A stretch of 32,742 bases of DNA, from contig JADFPY010000015.1 of NCBI GenBank assembly GCA_022562085.1, positions 1-32,742 on the forward strand. The letters are read 5' to 3'. Of the stretch, positions 1 to 8,220 are shown in pieces (within the stretch, counting starts at the first letter, position 1; every line of letters begins with the position of its first letter). The stretch comes from a candidate division KSB1 bacterium (lineage in GTDB: Bacteria > Zhuqueibacterota > Zhuqueibacteria > Oceanimicrobiales > Oceanimicrobiaceae). The notes below the pieces were generated by a model. That model had not been told where the DNA came from, made no database searches, and saw nothing but the letters and a program-made list of their open reading frames with translations. A program made the translations under genes and the position numbers.

Positions 1-9
1 GGAAATGAA

Positions 10-744
10 ATGAAGGGTAAAACCAGCCCGTGTTGCGCCACATTCATTCTGGCAATTTTGATCATCGCTGTCGACCAAAATAGTGCTTATTCTCAAGAGA
101 CTCAAAACATTGGTACGCGCACCGTTTATTTAATCCGGCACGGTGATTACGACCACGAAGACCGGCGGGATCCGGATATCGGCCGTGGTCTGGTTCCCCT
201 CGGGATCGCCCAGACGCGCCTGGTCGCCGATCGCCTGCGTAGGTTGCCCGATGAAATGACTTCCCTCCATAGCAGCACCATGACGCGGGCTCGCCAGACG
301 GCCATGATCATCAATGAGGATTTTCCCAATCTCGAATTGCAGCAATCGCGTCTTTTGCGAGAATGCACGCCACCGACCTGGCGGGAAGATATTATGGCGC
401 GTTCGGATTCGACGCGCATGAGCGCCTGCTCGGCCCAGTTCGAGGACGCTTTCGCCAAATATTTTGTTCCATCAGAGGATTCCACTGATCGACACGATGT
501 ACTTGTTTGTCACGGCAATGTGATACGTTATTTTGTCACACGTTCACTTCGTGTGGATACCCTGTCCTGGCTGCAGATGTCTATTGGGAATTGCAGTCTG
601 ACCATCATACGAGTTCGTGCTGACGGTTCAACCCAACTGGTCGCATACAGTGATGTGGGTCATTTGCCGGCAAATCTGCAAACCCGAACTGGCGGGGAAA
701 ATGAAGCTAAGAAGTTGACACTTCCTGAGGAAATTGAGAATTAG
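10..744 (+). CDS. PGAM5-like secreted histidine phosphatase
   Basis: Histidine-phosphatase superfamily (phosphoglycerate mutase-like) protein of 244 residues. Residues 1-28 form an N-terminal hydrophobic signal or anchor, so the enzyme probably acts in the periplasm. The RHG catalytic motif is at residues 43-45, followed by a G-L-V-P-L-G-x-A-Q-T segment, an SSTMTRARQT segment (the family's phosphate-pocket arginine), the LLRE motif and a second catalytic histidine at 168 in CHGNVIRY. This layout, especially S-S-T-M-T-R-A, LLRE and CHGNVIRY, is closest to the PGAM5 branch, whose members are protein Ser/Thr/His phosphatases rather than glycolytic mutases. The substrate cannot be read from sequence. 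It lies 42 bp upstream of an oxidoreductase subunit with no obvious functional link. Confidence 0.85.
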   Translation: MKGKTSPCCATFILAILIIAVDQNSAYSQETQNIGTRTVYLIRHGDYDHEDRRDPDIGRGLVPLGIAQTRLVADRLRRLPDEMTSLHSSTMTRARQTAMIINEDFPNLELQQSRLLRECTPPTWREDIMARSDSTRMSACSAQFEDAFAKYFVPSEDSTDRHDVLVCHGNVIRYFVTRSLRVDTLSWLQMSIGNCSLTIIRVRADGSTQLVAYSDVGHLPANLQTRTGGENEAKKLTLPEEIEN

Positions 745-786
745 GAATTACAAATTAAGAATTATCGTAGGGGTAGAAATAAATAA

Positions 787-1665
787 ATGAAACCGGCGCC
801 GTTTAAATATTTTGCTCCTGGAACTCTCGAGGAAGCGCTAACGCATCTTGCTGAATACGGCGACGAAGCCAAAATCCTCGCCGGCGGGCAAAGTCTTGTG
901 CCAACCATGAATTTTCGTCTGGCCCAGCCTGCTGTGCTCATCGATTTAAATCGGGTCGAGGAGCTGTTTTATATTAAAACTGAAAATTCTGCCGGACTCA
1001 AGATCGGCGCGATGACCCGGCACCAGGAACTAGAGTACAGCAAATTGATATTAGAAAAATCACCGCTGATTCGCGAAACCATGCCGCATATCGCCCATCC
1101 GCAGATTCGCAATCGCGGCACAATTGGCGGCAGTCTTGCTCACGCCGATCCTGCTGCTGAATTGCCGGCCGTCATGCTCGCCCTTGATGCAGAGTTTCTG
1201 CTTCGCGGCCAAAAAGCCGAACGTACGATTGCAGCCAAGGAGTTTTTCTTAGACCTGTTTTTTACAGCACTTGAACCGGAAGAACTAATAGTTGAAATTA
1301 CGCTGCCTTCTCTGCCAAAAAACAGCGGCTGGGCTTTTCGCGAAATCGCCCGCCGCCACGGAGATTTTGCCCTGGTGGGAGTCGCTGCCGTTGTCACTTT
1401 AGATCAGAAGTCACAATGTGAACAAACGCGAATCGTGCTCATGAGCGTCGGTAACGCACCGGTTGAAGCTGTGCAGGCCCAGCAAGCTCTGATTGGACAA
1501 AAGCCCACGCCTGAAGCAATCCGTGCTGCTGCGGAAACGGCGGCGGAAAAAGACATCGACCCGCCGGGCGATATGCATGCCTCGGTGGATTATCGCCGGC
1601 ATCTGGCGAAAGTGCTGACCGAGCAGGCGTTGACGGAGGCGTTTGAGCGGGCAAGCAAGAGTTGA
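787..1665 (+). CDS. FAD-binding (medium) subunit of a xanthine dehydrogenase/CO dehydrogenase-type molybdenum hydroxylase
   Basis: The 292-residue length is normal for CoxM/CutM/XdhB-type flavin subunits. The N-terminal half carries the FAD-binding AGGQSLVPTMNFR loop (about residues 33-45) and the RNRGTIGGSLAHADPAAELP loop (about 102-121), both diagnostic of the PCMH-type FAD domain. The C-terminal half is the CO-dehydrogenase flavoprotein C-terminal domain. In the family this subunit passes electrons from the 2Fe-2S subunit to FAD and then to NAD or another acceptor. The usual molybdopterin and iron-sulfur partners are not next to it: upstream is a phosphatase and downstream a permease. It is therefore an orphan, or its partners lie elsewhere. 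A purine or related heterocycle substrate is inferred only from the permease and the allFGH-like genes in the window. Confidence 0.9.
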   Translation: MKPAPFKYFAPGTLEEALTHLAEYGDEAKILAGGQSLVPTMNFRLAQPAVLIDLNRVEELFYIKTENSAGLKIGAMTRHQELEYSKLILEKSPLIRETMPHIAHPQIRNRGTIGGSLAHADPAAELPAVMLALDAEFLLRGQKAERTIAAKEFFLDLFFTALEPEELIVEITLPSLPKNSGWAFREIARRHGDFALVGVAAVVTLDQKSQCEQTRIVLMSVGNAPVEAVQAQQALIGQKPTPEAIRAAAETAAEKDIDPPGDMHASVDYRRHLAKVLTEQALTEAFERASKS

Positions 1666-1727
1666 AGAGCGAAAAGCGAATGAGCGAGGAGCGAAACCTC
1701 CGCCACGCTTTGACTGTTCGTTTACCT

Positions 1728-1886
1728 CGTTACGAAGCTCTGCTTCGTAACGCCAATGACTGAGAAGCTCCGCTTCTCATATTGAAGCAGGTGCTTAATT
1801 CTCAAGACCATTCCCAAGAAAACCTTGGGAATGAGACGAATAAATTAACGTATCAGGAGTGTCGTTCCCACGCAGAGCATGGGAAC
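1728..1886. repeat. Cluster of four REP-like hairpins of different sequence
   Basis: Four short inverted repeats lie in 159 bp. IR1 is at 1728-1752: an 11-bp perfect stem CGTTACGAAGC with loop TCT. IR2 is at 1761-1779: an 8-bp perfect stem TGAGAAGC with loop TCC. IR3 is at 1809-1833: a 10-bp perfect stem CATTCCCAAG with loop AAAAC. IR4 is at 1864-1886: a 10-bp stem GTTCCCACGC with one mismatch and loop AGA. IR1 and IR2 share the core GAAGCTC(T/C)GCTTC. They sit between the hydroxylase subunit and the permease, and over the first codons of the longest possible permease reading frame. The architecture resembles REP elements mobilised by REP-associated transposases, one of which is encoded 1.3 kb downstream. 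Confidence 0.75.
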
Positions 1887-1898
1887 AAGCGGCTAGTT

Positions 1899-3212
1899 TT
1901 GAAGAACGAAATAAACACCTTGTCCACGGCAGTTGCCGGAGCATTACCCGACAGCCATCTCATCAACGCCGACCTCGCACCCACCAAACCGGAAGACCGC
2001 ACGTGGAACGTCTGGAACATCGCTTCACTCTGGGTTGGCATGAGCGTTTGCATCCCGACTTACATGTTGGCGGCAAGTATGATTCAATCGGGAATGAACT
2101 GGTGGCAAAGCCTGCTGGCAATTTTTCTCGGCAATGCAATTGTGCTGGTGCCACTGGTTGTGAACGGACACGCCGGTACAAAATACGGCATTCCCTTTCC
2201 CGCTTTTGCGCGCGCTTCATTTGGAATTCGCGGCGCGCATGTGCCTTCGATTCTGCGCGCTTTGGTGGCCTGCGGTTGGTTCGGCATTCAAACCTGGATC
2301 GGTGGCCTGGCAATTCATGAAATAGTCAGCATTCTCTGGCCCGGTTGGCAGCAGCTCGGCGGTAGCGCCACTTTCATGGGCTACAGCCTGCCACAATTTC
2401 TGGGCTTTTTTATTTTCTGGCTCATGAATATGTATTTCGTCTGGGCCGGCACGGAAACCATCAAATGGATGGAGACTTTCGCGGCACCGTTTCTGCTTGT
2501 TATGGGGGTTCTGCTGCTTTTCTGGGCCGCAGGAAAAGTCGGGGGCATCGGTGTTATTCTTTCAAAATCAAATGAGCTTGTGCAAAATCAAAGTGAGCTG
2601 TCGACATCAAAATTTTTGCTCACGCTTTTTATCCCCTGGCTGACGGCAATGGTTGGTTACTGGGCGACCCTTTCGCTGAATATTCCGGATTTCACCCGTT
2701 ACGCCAAAAGTCAGAAAGACCAGATGCTCGGCCAGGGCATCGGCTTGCTCACGGCCATGCCGCTGTTTGCTTTTATCGGGGTTGCAGTCACCAGCGCCAC
2801 CTTGATCCTCTACGGCGAGGCAATTTGGAATCCGGTCGATCTGTTAGCAAGGCTCACTGCAGAATACGAAAGCCCGCTCCTGGGATTGCTATCAATGTTC
2901 GTACTTGTTATCGCGACCTTAAGCACTAACATCGCCGCAAACGTGGTTTCTCCGGCCAACAGTTTTTCTAATCTCAGTCCACAAAAAATCAATTTTCGGC
3001 TGGGTGGTCTGATCGCCGGCTGCATTGGGATTTTCATCTTCCCCTGGAAATTGCTGGACATGTACCAGACCTGGCTCATTACCTACTCGGGCTTACTTGG
3101 CGCTGCCGTCGGTGTCATTGAGAAGAAATGTGCCACGCACTTCAAAAGTGCGTGGCACATAGCGGCCTTGAGTGCGTCGCAAATAGGCTTCACAAAAGTG
3201 CGTGGCACATAG
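1899..3212 (+). CDS. NCS1-family nucleobase/allantoin permease, probably 3'-truncated
   Basis: Integral membrane protein of the nucleobase:cation symporter-1 family (cytosine, uracil, allantoin, hydantoin). Hallmarks are TWNVWNIASLWVGMSVCIPTYML near the N-terminus, GIPFPAFARASFGIRGAHVP, and NIPDFTRYAKSQKDQ with the following GLLTAMPLFAFIGVAVTSAT helix. The frame is open from ATG 1782, but that stretch is REP-like palindromic DNA with no family similarity. The likely start is therefore a TTG at 1899 or 1920; this is uncertain because no good ribosome-binding site is visible. At the 3' end the protein is normal up to LLGAAVGVIEKK (about 3127). It then enters a palindrome and stops at 3212, so the last one or two helices and the family C-terminus are missing. 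It may be non-functional. NCS1 members are usually about 480 residues; the native part here is about 410. Confidence 0.85.
   Translation: MKNEINTLSTAVAGALPDSHLINADLAPTKPEDRTWNVWNIASLWVGMSVCIPTYMLAASMIQSGMNWWQSLLAIFLGNAIVLVPLVVNGHAGTKYGIPFPAFARASFGIRGAHVPSILRALVACGWFGIQTWIGGLAIHEIVSILWPGWQQLGGSATFMGYSLPQFLGFFIFWLMNMYFVWAGTETIKWMETFAAPFLLVMGVLLLFWAAGKVGGIGVILSKSNELVQNQSELSTSKFLLTLFIPWLTAMVGYWATLSLNIPDFTRYAKSQKDQMLGQGIGLLTAMPLFAFIGVAVTSATLILYGEAIWNPVDLLARLTAEYESPLLGLLSMFVLVIATLSTNIAANVVSPANSFSNLSPQKINFRLGGLIAGCIGIFIFPWKLLDMYQTWLITYSGLLGAAVGVIEKKCATHFKSAWHIAALSASQIGFTKVRGT
3128..3212. repeat. REP-like palindrome plus half-copies at the left edge of the RAYT gene
   Basis: Positions 3128-3160 form a perfect 15-bp stem (ATGTGCCACGCACTT, loop CAA, then its complement). 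The 20-bp right part, CAAAAGTGCGTGGCACATAG, recurs as a direct repeat at 3193-3212, exactly 50 bp downstream. Between them, AGTGCGTCGC at 3171-3180 resembles an arm of the palindrome found on the other side of the transposase gene (3811-3841). The element interrupts the 3' end of the permease gene and supplies its stop codon. Confidence 0.85.
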
Positions 3213-3216
3213 AGTA

Positions 3217-3795
3217 ATGGCAAGAAGAAAAGTCAATTTTTACAAAGGTAGTTATTACCACATTTACAATCGTGGCGCCAACCGCGAGTCCATATTTCGG
3301 AGCAATGAAAATTACCTGTTTTTGCTGAGACGGCTTGGTGAAGCGTTGTCTGGGAAGTCGATTGCCGTAATCGCCTACTGCCTGATGCCAAATCATTATC
3401 ATTTTTTATTACGGCAAGATGGAGAGACTATTATAAGCGACCTGATGCAAGAGACATTTAATAGCTATTCAAAAGCTTTTAACAAAATGTATAATCGAAC
3501 CGGTACTCTCTTTGAAGGTCCTTTCAAGAGTATTCATGTTGACAAAAATAATTACCTAATCCACCTCTGCCGGTATATTCATCGCAATCCTGTAGAGGCT
3601 GACTTAGTTAACAATCTGACCGAATGGCCGTTTTCAAATTATCCTGAATGGATTGGAAAAAGAAGCGGTCGGTTAGTGGATTTGGCTTTAATTAAGTCTT
3701 ACTTCATGACTGCAGAATCGTATCGAGAATTCGTTTTAGATTGTTCGATTGACAAGAAAAAGCCAGGCGATCTAAGCAACTATTGGTTTGATTAG
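3217..3795 (+). CDS. REP-associated tyrosine transposase (RAYT, IS200-like Y1 HUH family)
   Basis: A 192-residue transposase of the Transposase_17/Y1 superfamily. Numbering from ATG 3217, the N-terminus has the family signature YYHIYNRG and the HUH motif H60-Y-H62 lies in LMPNHYHFLL. The block SYSKAFNKMYNRTGTLFEGPFKS follows and contains candidate catalytic tyrosines at 84 and 92. The C-terminal RYIHRNPVEADLV is typical of RAYTs. These enzymes cut and rejoin single-stranded DNA at REP palindromes and are usually single-copy domesticated genes rather than free insertion sequences. Palindromes flank the gene at 3128-3212 and 3811-3841, which is the expected context. The frame could start at a GTG at 3202 inside the palindrome, but ATG 3217 gives the family N-terminus directly. 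Confidence 0.92.
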   Translation: MARRKVNFYKGSYYHIYNRGANRESIFRSNENYLFLLRRLGEALSGKSIAVIAYCLMPNHYHFLLRQDGETIISDLMQETFNSYSKAFNKMYNRTGTLFEGPFKSIHVDKNNYLIHLCRYIHRNPVEADLVNNLTEWPFSNYPEWIGKRSGRLVDLALIKSYFMTAESYREFVLDCSIDKKKPGDLSNYWFD

Positions 3796-3810
3796 TAATA
3801 TACGGGGAAA

Positions 3811-3841
3811 CGTGCGACGCACTTTAAAAGTGCGACGCACG
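3811..3841. repeat. REP-like palindrome at the right edge of the RAYT gene
   Basis: Inverted repeat with 14-nt arms: CGTGCGACGCACTT, loop TAA, AAGTGCGACGCACG. There is one central A:A mismatch. Each arm is itself a small palindrome (GTGCG-A-CGCAC). It shares the ACTT-(C/T)AA-AAGTGCG centre with the palindrome at 3128-3160 on the other side of the transposase gene. It begins 15 bp after the transposase stop codon and ends 34 bp before the Tricorn-like gene. Confidence 0.85.
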
Positions 3842-3875
3842 AAAACAAATTTACCCAATTGTTAAGGAGTTTAAA

Positions 3876-6800
3876 ATGAGACGTTTTCTGGTGATCTCTG
3901 TTTTACTGGTTTCAACTATTTGTTTTGCGCAGGGTCAAAAGGGGTATTACCGCTTCCCAGCTATTCACAAGGGGACGGTTGTTTTTACCGCAGAAAGTGA
4001 TTTATGGCGGGTCGGTATTGAAGGCGGGATGGCTCAACGTTTAACGACACATCATGACATCGAATCTCATGCAGCGATTTCCCCTGATGGCCAAACCATT
4101 GCATTCGTTGCCCGCTACGAAGGTCCGACTGAGGTTTACACCATGTCTGTGAATGGCGGGCTTCCGCAGCGGCAAACTTTTGACGGCGAACGAGCTGCCG
4201 TGGTCGGGTGGACTCCGGATGGTGATATTCTTTATAGCACGAGACATTTTGCAACGTTGCCAAATACGCAATTGGCACGAATCAATCCCGAAGATCATTC
4301 GGTAACGCTCATTCCGCTAAATCAGGCTAGTGACGGCTCATTTGAGGCGAGGGGCAAGACCCTGTTTTTTACTCGTCTGCCATTTCAGGGCAGCCGAACT
4401 AAACGCTACCACGGCGGCACAGCACAGAATATCTGGAAGTTCACTTTCGGTACGAAGGAAGCTGTGCCGTTGACGGCAACCTACACCGGCACCAGTAAAA
4501 CACCGATGTGGTGGAACGACCGAGTTTATTTTGCTTCGGATCGCGACGGCAGCATGAATATCTGGTCAATGGCAGAAGATGGCAGCGATGTAACACAGCA
4601 CACGTCTCATAAGGGCTGGGATGTCCAGTCACCTGCGTTGCATGAGGGCAAAATTGTTTACCAGCTGGGTGCGGATCTTCATCTGTTCGACAACTCAACC
4701 AATACAGAAAAAAAGATCGACATCTCTCTTGCTTCGGACTTTGATCAAACCAGGGAAAAATGGATTAAGAAGCCGATGGAATTTCTTTCCACCATACACA
4801 TCTCGCCGAATGGAGATAGAATAGCCTTGACGGCGCGGGGGCGGATATTTGTTGCACCATCCGAAAAAGGGCGTTTTTTAGAAGCCAGCCGCAAAAACGG
4901 CGTGCGCTATCGTTATGCTCAATTTTTTCCCGATGGCAAGTCGCTATTTCTGCTTTCAGATGAGAGTGGAGAATTTGAGTTTTGGAAAGTACCTGCCAAC
5001 GGCATCGGTCAATCAACCAAATTGACGCAAAACGGTGATATTTTCCGAAACGAAGGAAACATTTCTCCTGACGCCAAAATGTTCTCCTTTACGGATAGGA
5101 ATAAACGTCTTTGGATTCATGATATCGCGACAAAAAAGACTGCGCTCATTGCAGAAACCGATGAGTGGGGTCTGTTTGAGCACCAGTGGTCCCCCGACAG
5201 CAAATGGCTCGCTTTTGTGGACTACGCAGACAATTACTATAATCAAATAAAATTATATTCGGTTGCGACTCGTCACACTACAATTCTGACCAGCGACAGG
5301 GTTGCAAGTTTTTCACCTGTCTGGAGTCCGAATGGCAAGTGGCTTTATTTTCTTTCGGATCGCCGCTTTGAGTCGTTGGTGAGAAGCCCCTGGGGACCAC
5401 GTCAACCCGAGCCTTATTACGATAACACGACAAAAATTTATATGATGGCTTTAACAAGGGGACAGCACTCTCCATTTCAACCCGATGACGAGCTTTCTTC
5501 AAACAATGAAAAGAGTGATAAAAAGAAGGAGGATGATTCAGATGAGTCTGTGCTGGTGACCATCGATCTTGACGGGATTCAGGGTCGGGTGTTTGAGGTT
5601 CCGGTCAAGTCTGGTAATTACGACAACCTTCTGGCCACCGACGAACGCCTCTTCTGGGCACAAACCATAATTGGCACTGATCGAACTACCAACCTGATGG
5701 CTTTGCAAATTAACAACGATAACCCGGAGCCAAAGATTTTCGTTAAAGATGTTCGCAACTTTGACCTTTCCAGGGATGACAAAAAATTTGCCGTTCGCAA
5801 AGATCAGAATGTCTACGTTGTTAAGGCTTCAGCTTCAGCGCCGGCAAAGTTAGACGAGGCAAAAGTAGACCTTTCGAATTGGACTTTCTCTGTTGACCCT
5901 CGTGAAGAGTGGCGGCAAATGTTCGTTGATGCCTGGCGGATGGAACGGGATTACTTCTATGATCCGAACATGCACGGTGTCGACTGGGATGGACTTTTGC
6001 AAAAACATATGCCGCTGGTTAAACGAGTCGCTGATCGCGATGAGTTGAATGATCTCATTGGACACGTCGTGGGGGAGCTTTCAGCCTTGCACATGAATGT
6101 TCGTGGCGGCGATTTTCGCGAGGGAGATGATCAGATCGAGATTGGCTCGCTGGCAGCTGTTCTCGTCCGTGATGAGTCAAACAGCGGTTACCGGATTGAT
6201 CATATTTACAAATCCGAGCCGGATTACCTGGACCGACAGGGTCCATTGACACGCTCTGATCTCAATGTCATGGAGGGAGATATCATCACCGCCATTAATG
6301 GCGTACCAACACTTTCGGTTGCTCACCCAAGCGTGCTGTTAAAGAATCAAGTCGGCCGCCAGGTTCGACTGGAAGTTAAATCGATGCCAGCCGGCAATAA
6401 ATTTAGCGCCATTGTTGAGCCGATTTCCCAGAGAGCAGAGAGAAGACTCCGCTATGACGAATGGGAGTACACGCGCCGGATAGCTGTGGACGAAATGAGC
6501 AACAGTGGTATTGGCTATCTGCATATGCGCGCCATGGGTGGCGGCAACTATGCGGAATGGGTGCGCAATTTTTATCCTGTGTTCAATCGCCAGGGCTTGA
6601 TTATCGATATGCGGCACAATCGCGGCGGTAATATCGATAGCTGGATTCTTGAAAAACTTATGCGCAAGGCCTGGTTCTACTGGCAGCCGAGAGTTGGCAA
6701 GCCATACTGGAATATGCAATACGCGTTCCGGGGTCACATGGTTGTGCTGTGTAACGAGCGCACAGCCTCCGACGGCGAGGCCTTTACCGAGGGATTCCGC

Positions 6801-7139
6801 AGGCTAGAGCTTGGCAAAGTCATCGGGACCCGCACTTGGGGCGGTGAGATCTGGCTCTCGAACAATACACAACTCGTGGATCGCGGTATCGCTCGAGCGC
6901 CGCAAACCGGTGTTTACGGCCCGGAAGGCAAATGGCTCATCGAGGGCTGGGGCGTAGATCCAGACATCGTCGTCGATAACCTGCCTCACGAGACTTTTAA
7001 TGGTAAGGATGCCCAGCTGGAAGCTGCAGTCAAGCATTTGCAGGAATTAATTGCAAAGGATCCACGGCCGGTACCACCCGCGCCGCCTTATCCCAATAAG
7101 CGTTTTGATTATGAGAAAATGACAAATGGGAACCAATAG
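3876..7139 (+). CDS. Tricorn-like secreted S41 peptidase
   Basis: A 1087-residue homolog of the archaeal Tricorn protease. The order is: signal peptide (about 1-20, cleavage near CFAQ); WD40/PD40-like beta-propeller repeats with recurrent SPDG/S-x-D-G-K blades to about residue 640; a core domain from about 670; a PDZ domain (about 755-850); and the C-terminal S41 catalytic domain. Catalytic positions seen are His739 in GELSALHMNVRGGD, Ser965 in NERTASDGEAFTEGF and Glu1023 in IEGWGVDPDI, which match the tetrad layout of Thermoplasma Tricorn (His746, Ser965, Glu1023). A charged linker near residues 530-560 (many K, D, E, S) is typical of bacterial forms. Start ATG 3876 is preceded by AAGGAG at 3864-3869. 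It probably degrades peptides in the periplasm. Its only close neighbours are the RAYT element and the cyclase. Confidence 0.95.
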   Translation: MRRFLVISVLLVSTICFAQGQKGYYRFPAIHKGTVVFTAESDLWRVGIEGGMAQRLTTHHDIESHAAISPDGQTIAFVARYEGPTEVYTMSVNGGLPQRQTFDGERAAVVGWTPDGDILYSTRHFATLPNTQLARINPEDHSVTLIPLNQASDGSFEARGKTLFFTRLPFQGSRTKRYHGGTAQNIWKFTFGTKEAVPLTATYTGTSKTPMWWNDRVYFASDRDGSMNIWSMAEDGSDVTQHTSHKGWDVQSPALHEGKIVYQLGADLHLFDNSTNTEKKIDISLASDFDQTREKWIKKPMEFLSTIHISPNGDRIALTARGRIFVAPSEKGRFLEASRKNGVRYRYAQFFPDGKSLFLLSDESGEFEFWKVPANGIGQSTKLTQNGDIFRNEGNISPDAKMFSFTDRNKRLWIHDIATKKTALIAETDEWGLFEHQWSPDSKWLAFVDYADNYYNQIKLYSVATRHTTILTSDRVASFSPVWSPNGKWLYFLSDRRFESLVRSPWGPRQPEPYYDNTTKIYMMALTRGQHSPFQPDDELSSNNEKSDKKKEDDSDESVLVTIDLDGIQGRVFEVPVKSGNYDNLLATDERLFWAQTIIGTDRTTNLMALQINNDNPEPKIFVKDVRNFDLSRDDKKFAVRKDQNVYVVKASASAPAKLDEAKVDLSNWTFSVDPREEWRQMFVDAWRMERDYFYDPNMHGVDWDGLLQKHMPLVKRVADRDELNDLIGHVVGELSALHMNVRGGDFREGDDQIEIGSLAAVLVRDESNSGYRIDHIYKSEPDYLDRQGPLTRSDLNVMEGDIITAINGVPTLSVAHPSVLLKNQVGRQVRLEVKSMPAGNKFSAIVEPISQRAERRLRYDEWEYTRRIAVDEMSNSGIGYLHMRAMGGGNYAEWVRNFYPVFNRQGLIIDMRHNRGGNIDSWILEKLMRKAWFYWQPRVGKPYWNMQYAFRGHMVVLCNERTASDGEAFTEGFRRLELGKVIGTRTWGGEIWLSNNTQLVDRGIARAPQTGVYGPEGKWLIEGWGVDPDIVVDNLPHETFNGKDAQLEAAVKHLQELIAKDPRPVPPAPPYPNKRFDYEKMTNGNQ

Positions 7140-7150
7140 TGCTTTTTTCT

Positions 7151-7272
7151 TAACCACGAATGGACACTAATTTACACCAATTTCTAAAATCTATTTTTAA
7201 CAAAATAAAATTATCATGGACCACAAGTACTTGATGTTTTTATTCGCGTATTTGTGGTAATTTGTGGTAAAA
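7151..7272. repeat. Degenerate intergenic inverted repeat (ACCACGAA type)
   Basis: The gap between the Tricorn-like gene and the cyclase holds a left part beginning TAACCACGAATGGACACTAA (7151-7170). Its reverse complement loosely matches the right part at 7241-7272, which ends in two tandem copies of TTTGTGGTAA (7251-7270). This resembles worn copies of a widespread intergenic repeat containing ACCACGAA...TTCGTGGT. Pieces of similar character occur before several other genes in this window (see findings). Confidence 0.45.
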
Positions 7273-7300
7273 TTTCTATGAATATAACAGAGGAGAAACA

Positions 7301-8080
7301 ATGAAACCTTACGATTTATCTCAACCACTAAATCAAGACTATCCGTTTTGGCCGTACTATCCACCTTTCGAAGTTAAATATATAAAACGCAAAGCAGAAC
7401 ATGGGGTGAATGCGCAGTATATCCAAACCTCCAACCACATGGGGACGCATTTGGATGCGCCGCGCCATTTCGTCACCAACGGCATGACCATCGATGAAAT
7501 TCCAATTGAGTGGCTCTACGGGCCGGGGGTGATTGTCAACCTTTCGGACGAGCTCGACGAGTTGGATGTCTACACTCCGGAAATGATTGAAAAGCGTGTG
7601 GAGATTAAAGAGGGCGATATTCTGCTGCTGCACACGGGGTGGCACAAATACGCCCAGTTTGGCCCGGAAGCTGATGAGGAGAAATACATTCACATGCACC
7701 CGGGCGCTCATCCGGACATGGTTCCCTGGCTGCTCGAAAAGAAAATTCACATCTGGGGCGTCGACGAAGTTTCTACCGACCATCCCATGAATCTCCCAAT
7801 TGGCAGATTTTTGGGGAAAGGCATGCACGGCCACTGCGACAAGGTTCAGGCAAAATGCGCGGAAAAATTCGGCGAAGAAAAAGCGAAAGAGCTTTTTCCG
7901 GATTCCGCGTATCAGTTAACTCACAACGCTCTATTTCCACACCATTGTATACACGTGGAAAATCTTGGCGGCGATATTTCTGCACCGGAGTTGCAAAACA
8001 AACGTTTGACCCTCGGCGTCTTTCCGTGGAAATTCAAAGGCGGGGAAGCAGCGTTCTGCCGGGCGGTTGCGTTTTTATAA
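7301..8080 (+). CDS. Cyclase-family (kynurenine formamidase-like) metal-dependent hydrolase
   Basis: A 259-residue member of the Cyclase family (kynurenine formamidase, isatin hydrolase and relatives). The metal-binding signature is S-N-H46-M-G-T-H50-L-D52-A-P-R-H56-F, which matches HxGTHxDxPxHF. The family hydrolyses amide or cyclic-amide bonds; which substrate is used here cannot be read from the sequence. GAGGAG at 7291-7296 lies well placed before ATG 7301. Nearby are a CoA-transferase, an amidase and oxamate-carbamoyltransferase genes, so a ring-opening or deamidating step in heterocycle degradation is a reasonable inference but not shown. Confidence 0.9.
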   Translation: MKPYDLSQPLNQDYPFWPYYPPFEVKYIKRKAEHGVNAQYIQTSNHMGTHLDAPRHFVTNGMTIDEIPIEWLYGPGVIVNLSDELDELDVYTPEMIEKRVEIKEGDILLLHTGWHKYAQFGPEADEEKYIHMHPGAHPDMVPWLLEKKIHIWGVDEVSTDHPMNLPIGRFLGKGMHGHCDKVQAKCAEKFGEEKAKELFPDSAYQLTHNALFPHHCIHVENLGGDISAPELQNKRLTLGVFPWKFKGGEAAFCRAVAFL

Positions 8081-8220
8081 GACTAATTTCGAAAAGCGAG
8101 TAGAGAGAAGCGAAGAGCGCATTTCCTGTTTTCTCCCCTTCGATTCTCAACATGTACTTGCAAATAAGCCTTTGTTTTTTTAAGTTACAGAGAATTAGAA
8201 TTATTTTAGGAGAGTAGCTC

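Noticed and set aside
3811-3841. Perfect terminal inverted repeat of a DDE insertion sequence
   Set aside because: The neighbouring transposase is of the HUH Y1 type, which uses subterminal hairpins; one mismatch and no target-site duplication were seen.
7328-7834. Open frame of 168 codons antisense to the cyclase gene
   Set aside because: The cyclase carries its full metal-binding signature. The antisense product resembles nothing and lies entirely inside it.
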